Source: Brachynemurus nebulosus (lineage: Eukaryota > Arthropoda > Insecta > Neuroptera > Myrmeleontidae). Taken from it: a stretch of 64,000 nt of DNA. The stretch spans positions 13,420,832-13,484,831 of the forward strand of contig JAPWDM010000005.1 of the NCBI GenBank assembly GCA_035578155.1, read 5' to 3'. Numbering within the stretch: the first letter of the stretch is position 1; every line of letters starts with the position of its first letter. The translations under genes were made by a program, and so were the position numbers. The notes under the pieces are model-generated. The model was not told the DNA's origin. It searched no databases and was given only the letters and a program-made list of their open reading frames with translations. Positions 49,389 through 60,170 of the stretch are shown piece after piece.

Positions 49389-50353
49389 AGGGGTAATATC
49401 ACCTTGTGTTCACTAAATTTCACGTGATTTTCTGAGACGTACCAAGAACGATAGGAAAGAGTTAGACATATGAGGTTTTGTGCATACGAAAGTACTAGCC
49501 TTTAACTTTGACCTGTAGCGGTACGCCCATGTCAACCGTCCGAGATTTTCTTTTTTTCCTTGCGTGCCGCCATTTTGTATCGTAAAATTAAAATAAAACA
49601 TGTTTTTTGTAGTTAAAGAAAAATACTTTCGTATGCACAAAACCTCATATATCTAACTCTTTCCAATCGTTCGTGGTACGTCTCAGAAAGGCTAACTTCA
49701 AAAATGCATCATTGCTTGCATAAGGCAGAATCAAAAGTTCAAAAACGCATCAGACGCATCACAACGAAAAATCAAAAATTCATTTTTGCATTTGATGCGT
49801 CAAAACAATACAGCAAGAAATTTGGTGATGCGTGTCCAAGATCCATGTAATGTGTATAAAGTCGAATTATAACTACTTGCCATATTATATAGGTATTAAC
49901 ACCAACAGGAATAATTCCGAAAAACAAATTGTTGAAAAAGATGAATGTATTTACCTTTGATTAAAATTGGTAAACTATTTGAATACATCTTGCACTCAAA
50001 ATAGGTATGTAATATTTTTTATTCAAATAATTTCAATATTTTCAATTTAAAGTAAGTTCAAGTTGAAATTCAAAGATAATATACCTATACAAGGACTGTA
50101 TTGCTATATTATCTATAGGCTATCATGCTAGGTTATCTGTCTTATCTATAGCCAAATCAGAGGCTAAATGATGCCAATATCCCGTTCAAAAACATCTTAA
50201 TGTGCATCAAATTTCAAGACAGCATCAGCAGCGCATCATGTAGTATTAGACGCATCAGAAAAGTCATGATGCTGCATCGATGCGTAAAGTTTACATTTTT
50301 GAAGTTACCCAAAATCACGTGAAATTTAGTGAACACAAGGTGATATTACCCCT
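49389..50353. mobile_element. PIF/Harbinger-like element with ~105-bp arms, interrupted
   Basis: The ends AGGGGTAATATCACCTTGTG (left; same on minus at right) are flanked by TTA at 49386-49388 and 50354-50356, the usual PIF/Harbinger duplication. The arms extend about 105 bp with few mismatches, around a centre that includes the 49500-49620 segment. The right arm is split at 49689/50311 by GATGC MITE 2. Without that insertion the element is 344 bp. A 75-codon frame across the centre is not credible as a gene. Confidence 0.85.
49690..50310. mobile_element. GATGC MITE, copy 2
   Basis: The ends match copy 1 (GGCTAACTTCAAAAATG; right end GGGTAACTTCAAAAATG on minus), with AAA on both sides (49687-49689, 50311-50313). 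The intact left arm of the host hairpin reads CGTGATTTTCTGAGAC, so the undisturbed right arm would be GTCTCAGAAAATCACG. Three A's are therefore duplicated, which fixes the target duplication at 3 bp. Confidence 0.9.
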
Positions 50354-50356
50354 TTA

Positions 50357-51228
50357 GGATACTAGAACACAATTCTAAGATTAAACGCATTCATATAATT
50401 TTTAGTTGATCAACTGTTTGGTTGTATGTTAAATATTGATCGTTTTCGACTAACAGATGAAATTATTCGATTAACAGATGTATGTAAATTGATATGTACT
50501 GAAGTGCGCATACATTCGACTAAACAGTCGATTTGTAACCAATCAGTGCTATTTATGAGTGGATGAACCAAAAGGGATTGTGCACGAATAAGACATAACA
50601 ACTTGAAAATTTCTACATAACCGATTGATAACATGCGCATGCCAAATAAATTAATCTTTTAATAGAATTGAAATGGTGAGGCTCATTGATTTTGATTAAA
50701 TAGCTTAATCGAGATAACAATAGAGTATATGCACCACAATTTCAAGATGATTTCTTTGTTTAACGATTTGTTTAATGGCACGCCTTTTGGAAAAATTTCG
50801 GAAAAAATATTTTATCAAACCCGTTATACTGATATTTATCGTTTTCATTTTCATTCATAATATATTAAATTGAAAACTCATGTAAGGTAAAATTATTGCC
50901 TTTTTATTTGTTTCAACTGATTTAGAAGTTCAAGGAATTCAAGAATTTTTTTCAAATTAATTATAAGAAATTATTTTTGCATATTGACTTAGTACAACCT
51001 ACGTACAAATAAGTTACCGTTAATTGTCTATGAATGAAATTAATTGAATTTCCACATTTAAGTTTAGTAGTCTAACATAATGTAAAAGAAACAAAGAGTC
51101 TTTCAATGATGAAAAAATCGCAGCTACAAGAGTATATTTCAACATTTTGGAACAAATATATTACTGGTCAATAATTATAAATACTTTTCAAACTTTTTCA
51201 GTCATTGATTCATCAGGTCACCAGTTCA
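50357..51228. other. Unassigned AT-rich DNA
   Basis: Nothing recognised. The 76-codon minus frame at 50410-50640 has no identifiable domain. Confidence 0.5.
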
Positions 51229-51391
51229 TGAAAACTAATAAAAATATAACTAATAAGAAATTGGTACGAAATATCTTAAACTGTCGGACAATGGTTTGTG
51301 ACTTTGTCAATGTGTACCACTAACAATAAGCTAATTTCGAGAACTACTCAACCGATTTCAAAAATTTGTTCACTGGTGAATAGGTGATATC

Positions 51392-52014
51392 GGCTAACTT
51401 CAAAAATGCATCACTGCTTGCATGAAGCAGAGTCGAAAGTTCAAAAATGCATCAGACGCATCACAACGAAAAATCAAAAGTTCATTTTTGCATTTGATGC
51501 GTCAAAACAATGCATCAAGAAATTTGGTGATGCGTGTCCAAGATGCATGTCATGTGTATAATGTAGAATTATAACTACTTGCCATATTATGTAGGTATTA
51601 AAACCAACAGGAATAATTCCGAAAAACAAAGTGTTGAAAAATATGAATGTATTTACCTTTGATTAAAATTGTTTAAACTATCTGAATACATCTTGCACTC
51701 AAAATAGATATGTAATATTTTTTATTCAAATAATTTCAATATTTTCAATTTCAAGTAAGTTCAAGTTGAAATTCAAAGATAATATACCTATACAAGGACT
51801 GTATTGCTATATTATCTATAGTCTATGATACTACATTATCTGTTTTATCTATAGCCAAATCAGTGGCTAAATGATGCCAATATCCCGTTCAAAAACATCT
51901 AATGTGCATCAAATTTCAAGAGAGCATGAGCAGCGCATCATGTAGTATTTAGACGCATCAGAAAAGTCATGATGCTGCATCGATGCGGTAAAGTTTACAT
52001 TTTTGAAGTTACCC
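51392..52014. mobile_element. GATGC MITE, copy 3
   Basis: Same ends and subterminal GATGC/GCATC clusters as copies 1 and 2. The 3-bp duplication here is ATC (51389-51391, 52015-52017), showing that the duplication is not confined to AAA. 623 bp. Confidence 0.88.
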
Positions 52015-52635
52015 ATCATCTGTTCTAATATGGACCACATTAAAAGTGTTAAAATTATTCCGCTGGACCTTAGGATCTTGAAGACGGCCTAAAGTAAAGG
52101 GATTGCTTTGCTTAAATGCTATTGAAAAAATAGACATTATATCAAAATTTATCCCTAGGATGCTAGAATCCCAAAAGGGACCGAAAATAAACGTCTGGAT
52201 TGATCTTGATCAAATTTTGCTCAGTCAGTACTTAGGTATATTCTGAGAAAAACAATCGTGATGAGGAACTGATTTTGTAAAGAATTTCAGAATAGCAAAA
52301 ACAATAAGGTGATTTCGATATTGACTTTCAGGACTATCGAATAGGACTCAAATTAAACAGCTGGCAGCTATTGACAATAATTTATGAAAATTAGATATGC
52401 TACTGAAATTTGAATATGGTACTTTAAACTTGTTGGGCGAGCGAAGTAAAGCGCCAGTACAAAATTTCTGAATATCAGTTTTAAGTGAACGTGATGGTCA
52501 AAATTGTCAGTCATTAAATAGAGTCCGAATTAAAATGCTGAAGCAATCTTGACAAAATTTTGTTCAAAGACTATTAAGATCTTCGAAAAAAATGAAAATG
52601 GGGTAGAGCATTTCTAAAATAGAAATAATTCTAAA

Positions 52636-53187
52636 CAAGGCCGGACCTAGCATACAAGGGGTCAAACTAGATTGTCTACATCTCTGCTCCACTTGTAATG
52701 AATTTATGACGTAAATCTTCCCACTCTATTTGTGTAGACACACACTGTTTGCAGTGTATTAGTTTGGTGTTTTTTATTAGTGTGCGTATTTACGCACACT
52801 ACCGCAATACACGTATTACCAGAGAGAGCTGTTCAACGTGTTCAACCAACAATGGTAACAATGTACATATAATGCACTGTGGGTTCGACGACGGACACGG
52901 GCTGACTAATGCCTTAAGCTGTGACACGACTCCAAATGACTCCGCGCCAATTACACGTTTTTAATATTAGTTGGTTTCTAGTGTTCTATGCTAGCATAAG
53001 TGGCACCCAGGGCAGGGTCTAAAAAATAAAAAAATATTTATTTTTTCCTCCCAAAAACCAAGTGACAAGCAAAAAAAAAAAAAACATCACATACCTTATT
53101 TTAGCGCCCTCTTAAATCACTTTTTGGCGCCCTCTAAGACTTGTCGCGTGGGGCACATGTCCCGTCTGCCCCCTAGATCCGGCCCTG
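52636..53187. mobile_element. Degraded hAT element
   Basis: The left end CAAGGCCGGACCTAG and right end (minus) CAGGGCCGGATCTAGGGGGC. Flanking octamers ATTCTAAA and CTTCTAAT agree at six of eight positions. The interior has a TGTGCGTATTTACGCACA palindrome and a GC-rich right third. The 71-codon frame at 52749 is unsupported. Confidence 0.7.
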
Positions 53188-53276
53188 CTTCTAATACTAT
53201 TGATACGGGTATCTACATAGAAATCTTACGGAACGGAAACTAGTCATACTACTAAAATATGAAAATGGTCACTTTA

Positions 53277-54089
53277 GGTTGCGGTTACACTGGGTACGAA
53301 TACATTCGAAAATTCATTCGTACGAATTCGTACAAGTTTATCAGAGTTAATACGAATTAAACAAATGCATACATTTAGACATGCGTGGTTACACTGCTTA
53401 CGACTCATTCGTACGAGGTCGTACGACTTTTTGATACGACCAAAATATTTTGTTTTTCGATGCGAATTCGTACAAAAAGAAAATGATGGATTTAGAAAAA
53501 ATAATTATTTTTGTTGAACAAAGGATTAAAAACCTAAATATTATCATAATAGGAAGTTAAATAAAAAATTGTGGAATGAGGTGGCAGAGGAAATGTTTAG
53601 ATAATTTTTTGATTAAATATATTACGATATAATAAAACTAACCTAACCTAACAAAAACATTTTAAGTATGTGTAATGAAAAATTAATTAACTAAATATTG
53701 AAGCTAAAATTCAGTAGATTTTAAAATATAACTGAATGTGACTTGTTCAAATACTCTAAAAATTTCTGTTCGTCTTGAAAAACTTCTTCAAAGCAATTCC
53801 AGAACTCATGTAGAATTCCAGAATTCTACATGAATAATAAATAATCGTTTACCCAGAATTGTTTGTTTTCTATAATTAGAAATTTTGAAAACGATGTTTC
53901 TAATAAATAAGATTCTGTAGCTGAATCCATTGTTTGATATCATGCAATATGTATTTTCAGTTTAAATTTAAATACGAATTCGTATTACGATTCCGTATCC
54001 AATGTAACCACACAATCGTACGAATGAATTTCTTACGAGCTCGTACGAATCATTTTTCGTACGAATTCGTATCCAATGTAACCGCAGCC
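53277..54089. mobile_element. PIF/Harbinger-like element with TCGTACGA motifs
   Basis: The left end GGTTGCGGTTACACTGG and right end (minus) GGCTGCGGTTACATTGG, flanked by TTA at 53274-53276 and 54090-54092. Both subterminal zones are full of TTCGTACGA / GAATTCGTAC palindromes, plausible transposase sites. The paralogous unit at about 52424-52460 is uninterrupted (ACTTTAAACTTGTTGGG), supporting the insertion. 813 bp, noncoding. Confidence 0.85.
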
Positions 54090-54209
54090 TTAGAGTCGTT
54101 GGGCGAGCAGCGTCAAGCACTATAAATTTTGGAACATCTGATTTAAAAGTAATTTAACGCATAATAATTCAGATAATTTTACGCGGGTGAAACCGTGAGG
54201 CACAGCTAG

Positions 54210-55002
54210 TAATAACATAAACCAATATATAGGCGATATTAAAATTCCATATTGTGAAATATGTAACGATGATATTATGAAGTAATAAGTGATGTTATGA
54301 ATAACTTGTAATAAAAATAATAACAATTTCTATATTACCTGAATATGTAATATAAAGCAATAGGTAACTAACATTATACGGCACAGTATGATGCAGGTGA
54401 TATAAATATAAATAACGCCCTTTTGGTGTGCTCCGAGCAATCCAAGTGCATACACACACATAGACACAACATATAAACGTTTTATGTTTTTCCTCTTTTT
54501 TTTTCCACTTTTTAGTATTTTTTAGTAGGTAATATCATTTTGTAATTTTTATAGCATGCGCTTTATATTACACTAGTTACTTTTTAGTGTTATCTCATTA
54601 TTATTACTATTCGAACGTTAAAGTATAAATATGTGTATGTACAGGTTTGGTAGTGATATATACACAAAAAATGGATGATATATTATTTTATCTTCGAAAA
54701 AGTTCATTTATTACCCCAAATTTTCAGTTAATACTACTAGTTTAATTAGTTTCAATGAATTCACAACGCAAGAGTGGGAGAGCTGGGAAAGAAGACTTGT
54801 TTTTGAAATCGAGAGTCCAATATATACTTTTTAGTATTCATAATAATAGATTGTGATAAAAGCATCAAGAAGTTACGGAACGCGTTTATTAATTGTAAAA
54901 ATTAAGGTTTTTGAGATCGACCATGATACGTACAAATGTTGGCACATGAACACAAATTCTGTACCATTGTCGGCAGTATAAGAATTATCACATCCACACA
55001 AC
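54210..55002. other. Unassigned AT-rich DNA
   Basis: Nothing recognised before hAT copy C. Confidence 0.5.
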
Positions 55003-55455
55003 TAGTGATGAGTAAATGCAAGACCAAGACCAAGACTTGGCAGTCTTGGTCTTGGTCTTGTTCTTGCATTAAGAATCTTGGTCTTGGTCTTGCTAGAGCA
55101 GTTTGAGTCTTGGTCTTGCAAAATGCAGTCTTGGTCTTGGTCTTGGTATTGCTAAAAGCTCCTGCAGTTTCTTGCATTTTTTTATTACCGAATTTTTTCC
55201 TTGTAAAATCAGAATTTTCTCTCTTTATGGTATTAATTATACTTTCAAAATATTTAAATAGTTTGGCAAGAGTCTTGCTGTTTTCTTGCTTTTCTCTTAG
55301 TGTTGCTCACTTGAGTCTTGGTATTGGTCTTGCAGCCATACTTATAGTCTTGGTCTTGCTCTTCGTATACATAGTCTTGGTCTTGGTCTTGGTCTTTCAT
55401 TTTTTGCAAGACCAAGACAAGACGGCAAGACCAAGACTAATTTTGCTCATCACTA
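55003..55455. mobile_element. hAT-like element with TCTTGG hexamer arrays, copy C
   Basis: The ends TAGTGATGAGTAAATGC and TTTTGCTCATCACTA. Flanking octamers CACACAAC and CAAACAAC differ at one base. 453 bp, collinear with copy B, with shorter hexamer runs. The 120- and 91-codon frames over it come from the hexamer. Confidence 0.92.
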
Positions 55456-55926
55456 CAAACAACGAAAATTGATATGATTGTGGACAACAGTTCATGTATC
55501 TACACAATTAAGGGGCAATGCCTCTGTAACGGGTCAAAAAACTTGATTTTTCTTTTATTGCTGTGTCTGGAATATATTCAAAATTATATTAAGAAAAATT
55601 TTGATAGCATCATGTAAGTATCAATATATTCGACATTAAAAAATATCAAAAAAAGAAAACTTAAACAAATCTTTAAATGCATTATTCTCAAATGACTTTT
55701 TTGGTACTATCATAATGGTTTCTCGAAATCAAATGAATCGGTTTTGAATATATATTTTTTTAAATGTGTGTAAATGCAGTGGCTAAGGTTATGGGTAGCC
55801 GATTTTAAAAAAGCTGATAATTACTACTTTTTTTATACTGCTTTAATATAAAAAAAAGAAATTGGTGGAGTAAACGAAAAATTTTTCAAGCCGTCGCCCT
55901 TTTATAACAATTTCTTTTATAAAGAA
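55456..55926. other. Unassigned AT-rich DNA
   Basis: Nothing recognised. Confidence 0.5.
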
Positions 55927-56316
55927 CACACTCTAAGAAAAAAATGTACCGTTTTACTACTATTATAGGAGGCAATTAAATGCCTTCTATAATGACAGTA
56001 ACATTACAAACCGTAATGTACGAAGGTGAAAATTACACCATCATGGTGTAATTATTACTCACTCATATGTGTAGTTTTACACATGTCGTACGTAAAATTA
56101 CGGTCCAGGTGTGTAATAGATTACGTTTTATTTGTGTATTAACTACACAACAAGATGTAATTTTACACATTCAGTTCGCAATAGTGCGCAGTTAAACGTA
56201 AAATTACATCATATTAATGTATTTTTAAACCACGCCTGTACACCTGAAAATGTAATTTTACACACTTATATAGTAATGTTTACACCCAGAAAAGTGTAAT
56301 ATTAATCCAACTGAAT

Positions 56317-56373
56317 CACTCATTCCGATTCAGTTCAACTGAATCAGTATGAGTGATTCAATTGTGCTGAAAA
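56317..56373. repeat. Palindrome built on TGAATCA
   Basis: AACTGAATCACTCATTCC faces its near-complement ending at 56373. The inner GATTCAGTTCAACTGAATC is a perfect 19-bp palindrome around one C. Confidence 0.7.
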
Positions 56374-56816
56374 AAATAAACTGATTCAACTTAATTGAAA
56401 ATAACGAATCAAAAAAGATTATTGATGGTTTTTTTACATAAATATTTATAATAATATGAAGTATAGAATAATTTTGAATTATATACAAAAAGATTCGAGA
56501 TGTTAAATATTTTGCTTATTATGTCTAAATTTCTATATAAGTGTGTCGTATAATAAAATAATAATTTTTTTGGTAAATTTTAAAATAAGCACTCCATAAA
56601 AGTAAGATTATAAAAGTTTTATTATGAACGTTTACTTGCTTTCATGAACATAGGTAATCTTTATTTTGCAGTGTAACTGCCAATTAAACTGGTCAAAATT
56701 TTGAGATATGACTTTTTTTTACAATGCTTACGTTTTGCAGACACAATTATTTAAGCAATATCTTATAAAAAATTTAATTGTAATTAGATTACAGTGATAA
56801 TATTAACAACTTATGG

Positions 56817-58404
56817 TGGTGAGGACACCTATAGCAGCTGTCCTTGGCACCCGTGAGGGATATTTATCCCCCATTGGTGTCAAGGAGGCTAAGGGTTCCA
56901 GGGGTAGTTTATGCGCAATACAGTAATCTTCGGATTCCATTAGCCTCTGACTACCCAAGATCGGCACCTTTCCTTCTCGAGGTACCACTGTTTTCACAAA
57001 AGATGCCGGATCAAAATTTTCGACGAGGACGAACGTCGTATGACCGACAGAGATATCCACCGTATAAGAGAAACACCACCGTCTGATTGTGCAATAGCTT
57101 CTCGCCCGGATGTCTGGCAACAGTTCGTGTGCGTTTAGTATCCGTATGTGTGTGATTTTCAAAGTCGTGAGTCGTGTTCCGCCCAGTCGATTGGTGATAT
57201 TTTTATATTGTGATTTGTGTTGTTTTGTCTGTGATTTCGTGCTGTGATTCTGTTTTTTATTTGTTTTTAAATATTATAGTGTCCCCTGGATGGTGCACTC
57301 CAGTGGACACAAAAGTGATAAAGTGATTGGCTGTGTTATTGCGTTGATTTTTTGTCCCTGTGGCTTCGACGGGTAGGAATGCGGTACTCGACGCACTCGT
57401 TCGCGTCATCCAGGCGTATGAGTCGACATTTGCCCGAACAGCTTGAGCGAGCTCGCTTAGTAAGGAGATGTCGTCTTCCCTCATACGGATGCGAGCTTGA
57501 GCGTCCTGGGACTGCTTTTGCCCCGTCGGGGTCATAGGGACATAAGTCAGATATACTGTGATACTCTGTGGCATTGTCCCGTTCTCTGTAGCCTCGACTC
57601 GGACGAACGTGGCCTAGCCATCGTACCGGTCTCCCGTGTAGGTTGATCCCGACATCTGACAGAACGGCACATGTACCCAGTAATCAGCTATCTGACAGAA
57701 CAGTACATGTTGCTCAGTAATCAGATGTCACTGTCCCTACACGTGTGAGTTCCTAGGTGTTGACGAAGCCATTTCGGAATTGTCGAGACTATGGGGAGCG
57801 GAATCGTGTCACAGAGCAAGAAATTTTGAAAACTGTGATATTGTTGTTTTTGATTTTTAATAAGATTGATTTTAATTTGTTTTATTTTAGCGATGTACAT
57901 TGAGGGCCTTTTCCACCCGAGGTGGTACATCAATTGTTGTTCTTATCTGTGATATTTTGTCGTGCCGCTGTAGGCTTGCTGTTGTGATCCTTCAGCGGTA
58001 TCGTTTTTAACTACTTATTGCGGCACTGGTCGGCCTGTGGCTCCCCAGTGACGTAATAAGATTTCGCTTTTCCTGTGATATTTCTAGTCAATATTTTTCA
58101 CTCCGAGGCCCTTTACACCTCGGAGATTCATCGTTGGATTTCAGACCTTGGCGACCGGACGCTCTGGCTAGCCCTTAGCGTACCGCCACCAAGGACTGTC
58201 CGTACTTTTTAGGCCCTGGGATGGCAGGGCTCATCGTTGAATTTTAATATGTGTATGTTGTCCATTGTCTATTGCATTTATGTGTTCCTGTCTTTATGTG
58301 TTGTTTTTATCGCTACTGAGTTTTGGCGGCGCATGCCCTTAGTTGGCGATGCCGCCGGGTGCTGCTGACCGCGCCATCCACCGGCAGCAGTACCCCAACT
58401 TTAA

Positions 58405-58440
<36 letters not shown>
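56817..58440 (+). mobile_element. Non-LTR-type retroelement with poly(A), noncoding
   Basis: Flanked by the direct repeat CAACTTATGG (56807-56816 and 58441-58450) and ending in about 34 A's. These are the hallmarks of target-primed insertion of a plus-strand transcript. The 1.6-kb body is clearly GC-richer than its surroundings. It lacks a long plus-strand frame and any reverse-transcriptase motif, so it resembles a nonautonomous LINE derivative or a retrocopied noncoding RNA. Minus-strand frames of 119 and 105 codons exist but run against the poly(A) polarity. 57651-57727 holds a two-unit tandem repeat (ATCTGACAGAAC ... CAGTAATCAG). The 3' half is a hairpin series. Confidence 0.8.
57892..58395 (+). 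ncRNA. Series of eight hairpins in the retroelement RNA
   Basis: Complementary stems lie in sequence, each closing its own loop: GATGTAC (57892-57931), CCGCTG (57965-57998), CACTGG (58024-58050), CTCCGAGG (58101-58125), CCTTGG (58146-58194), GCCCTG (58213-58230), GGCGGC (58325-58356) and GGGTGCTGCTG (58357-58395, one mismatch). Stems 2 and 8 extend to 9-10 paired bases around a mismatch. AT-rich linkers separate most of them. The last hairpin ends 12 bases before the poly(A). Confidence 0.6.
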
Positions 58441-58441
<1 letters not shown>

Positions 58442-58499
58442 AACTTATGGATTAAAATTGTAGTTACATCATATCAAAAATATAGTTTAAGAAAATTAG

Positions 58500-58612
58500 C
58501 TAAACAATACTTAAATATAAGAAAAACAATATTCTGCTGACTCTTGCCATTCTTAGAACTTCGCAGAAAATGTATGCTGTGCTTTCACAGATGTCTTCGC
58601 CAATTCCAGTTT
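58500..58612 (-). CDS. Exon-like frame, unit d (truncated)
   Basis: Same acceptor and phase. Reads ETGIGEDICESTAYIFCEVL, then ARVSRIL, before diverging from the array and ending at a TAG at 58500. The retroelement lies 50 bp beyond, but the divergence point precedes it, so truncation is not caused by that insertion. Confidence 0.3.
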
Positions 58613-58934
58613 CTAAACAAATCAGAAAATAAGGGTTACTTAATTTTATAACCATTTTTGATTTTTTTTTTTCTTTTCTTAATAACTATTTCAAAGCAAT
58701 TTCAAATTAAGAAAATTTCGCTTTCGCTACAAAATTACTTCTAGGCTATTTTAATGAATGTACAGATATTAAATTTTTGATTAAAAAACTCACCAGCAAA
58801 GTGACCCAGCGTGCTTAGGGCACTGGCACTTCCGAACTGGTAGACGGAGGGTTTGAATTCCGTAGCCGGTTATATGCTGGCGAAAGTTTTCTGCTATTTC
58901 CCATCATAATTCCAGATGAATATCGACATTATCC

Positions 58935-59083
58935 TCAAGAAGATGGTTGCAAACAGACACCTACCAAATCCTTATACCGCTTTTCTTGTCCTCCGTCCAA
59001 TATTCTGCTGACTCTTGCCATTACTAGAACTTCAGGGAAAATGTAGGCTGCGGTTTCACATATGTCTTCACCAATTCCTTTTT
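58935..59083 (-). CDS. Exon-like frame, unit c
   Basis: Same length and phase as unit b: EKGIGEDICETAAYIFPEVL, then ARVSRILDGGQEKRYKDL, LQPSS and a stop, here TGA in place of TAA. Below it, towards the donor at 58794, the other frame is broken by a stop and a one-base insertion, consistent with that part being untranslated. Confidence 0.35.
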
Positions 59084-59408
59084 CTAAACAAATCAAAAAA
59101 TAAGGATTACTTAATTTTAAAACCATTTTTGTTTATTTATTTTATCTTTTTTCAATAAATATTTCACAACAATTTAAAATTAAGAAAATTTCGTTTTTGC
59201 TACACAATTACTTTTAGGTTATTTTAATGAATGTACAGATATATTAGATTTTTGATTAAAAAACTCACCAGCAAAGTAACCCGGCGTGCTTAGGCACTGG
59301 CACTTCCGAACTGGTAGACTGAGGGTTTGAATTCCGTAACCGGTTATATGCTGGTGAAAGTTTTCTGCTATTTCCCATCGCAATTCCAGATGAATATCGA
59401 CATCGTCC

Positions 59409-59557
59409 TTAAGAAGATGGTTGCAAACAGACACCTACCAAATCCTTATACCGCTTTTCTTGTCCTCCGCCCAATATTCTGATGACTCTTGCAATTACTA
59501 GAACTTCAGGGAAAATGTATGCTACGGTTTCACAGATGTCTTCACCAATTCTGGTTT
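59409..59557 (-). CDS. Exon-like frame, unit b
   Basis: Entered in phase 1 (the G of the upstream donor exon plus AA gives E), the frame reads ETRIGEDICETVAYIFPEVL and on through GGGQEKRYKDLVG to LQPSS and TAA, 49 codons counting the stop. Compared with unit c there are about six amino-acid changes and two silent ones, so the frame is kept open but constraint on residues looks weak. Family not recognised. Confidence 0.35.
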
Positions 59558-59880
59558 CTAAACAAATCAGAAAATAAGAGTTACTTAATTTTATAACCAT
59601 TTTTACTTATTTATTTTTTCTTTTTTCAATAACTATTTCACAGCAATTTAAAATTAAGAAAATTTCGTTTTTGCTACACAATTACTTTTAGGTTATTTTA
59701 ATGAATGTACAGATATTAAATTTTTGATTAAAAAACTCACCAGCAAAATAACCCGGCGTGCTTAGACACTGGCACTTCCGAACTGGTAGACTGAGGGTTT
59801 GAATTCCGTAACCGGTTATATGCTGGTGAAAGTTTTCTGCTATTTCCCATCGCAATTCCAGATGAATATCGACATCGTCC

Positions 59881-60004
59881 TTAAGAAGACGGTTGCAGAC
59901 GGACACTTGCCAAATCTTTATACCGCTTCTCTTGTTCTCCGCCCATATCATCATGAAAAAGTTGAGAAATAATGATGTGAGTGATGTCCGTTACATACCA
60001 TTGT
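59881..60004 (-). CDS. Exon-like frame, unit a
   Basis: After the acceptor at 60005-60006 the frame reads through HDDMGGEQEKRYKDL to LQPSS and a TAA at 59881. The last 20 residues align with units b and c. A second frame in the same block starts at an ATG at 59954, stays open to the donor at 59741 and joins in phase with unit b, giving about 120 codons (contains VSVCNRLLKDDVDIHLELRW). That second frame is broken by stops in units b and c, so only unit a could use it. Protein family not recognised. Confidence 0.35.
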
Positions 60005-60170
60005 CTAAAAAACGAACGTTAAATTCCATTATTATTATTACCATTGTTATTATTACTTAAAAAACTCGATTTCCATACGTCGTTTCAATTTAAACCTGTT
60101 ATGAATTTATATTACTGTAAAGCAAAAAAAAAAAAAAATTCGTTAAGTGCGTGTTTTTGACACGCACTAA

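Larger units (their letters stand above)
51229..54209 (+). mobile_element. Helitron-like repeat carrying three insertions
   Basis: The right end has a GC hairpin-like CGCGGGTGAAACCGTG about 10 bases before CTAG (54206-54209), followed by T. That is the Helitron 3' terminal layout (hairpin, CTRR, then T). The body has repeated units with ATCTTGA, TTGTTGGGCGAGC / CGTTGGGCGAGC and AACTACTCAACCGATTTC. The 5' limit near 51229 is a guess; no clean TC start was fixed. The native length without the three inserted elements is about 1 kb. No Rep/helicase coding sequence is visible. Confidence 0.5.
58500..60004 (-). repeat. ~473-bp tandem units with exon-like splice signals
   Basis: On the minus strand, three units of 471-474 bp each carry an acceptor (CTGATTTGTTTAG or close variant, exon starts 59557, 59083, 58612) and a donor GCTG/GTGAGT (exon ends 59741, 59269, 58794). 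An upstream acceptor GTTCGTTTTTTAG opens the first exon at 60004. Exon-like blocks are thus 59741-60004, 59269-59557, 58794-59083 and the truncated 58500-58612. Intron-like parts are AT-rich and also conserved. Confidence 0.7.

Noticed and set aside
56803..57574. Minus-strand frames of 119 and 105 codons in the retroelement
   Set aside because: They oppose the poly(A)-defined transcript, the first spans the insertion junction, and GC-rich sequence makes long antisense frames likely by chance.
58500..60004. Single continuous gene reading frame through all repeated units
   Set aside because: Each unit ends in its own stop in the conserved frame, and the alternative frame is broken by stops and a one-base insertion in two units.
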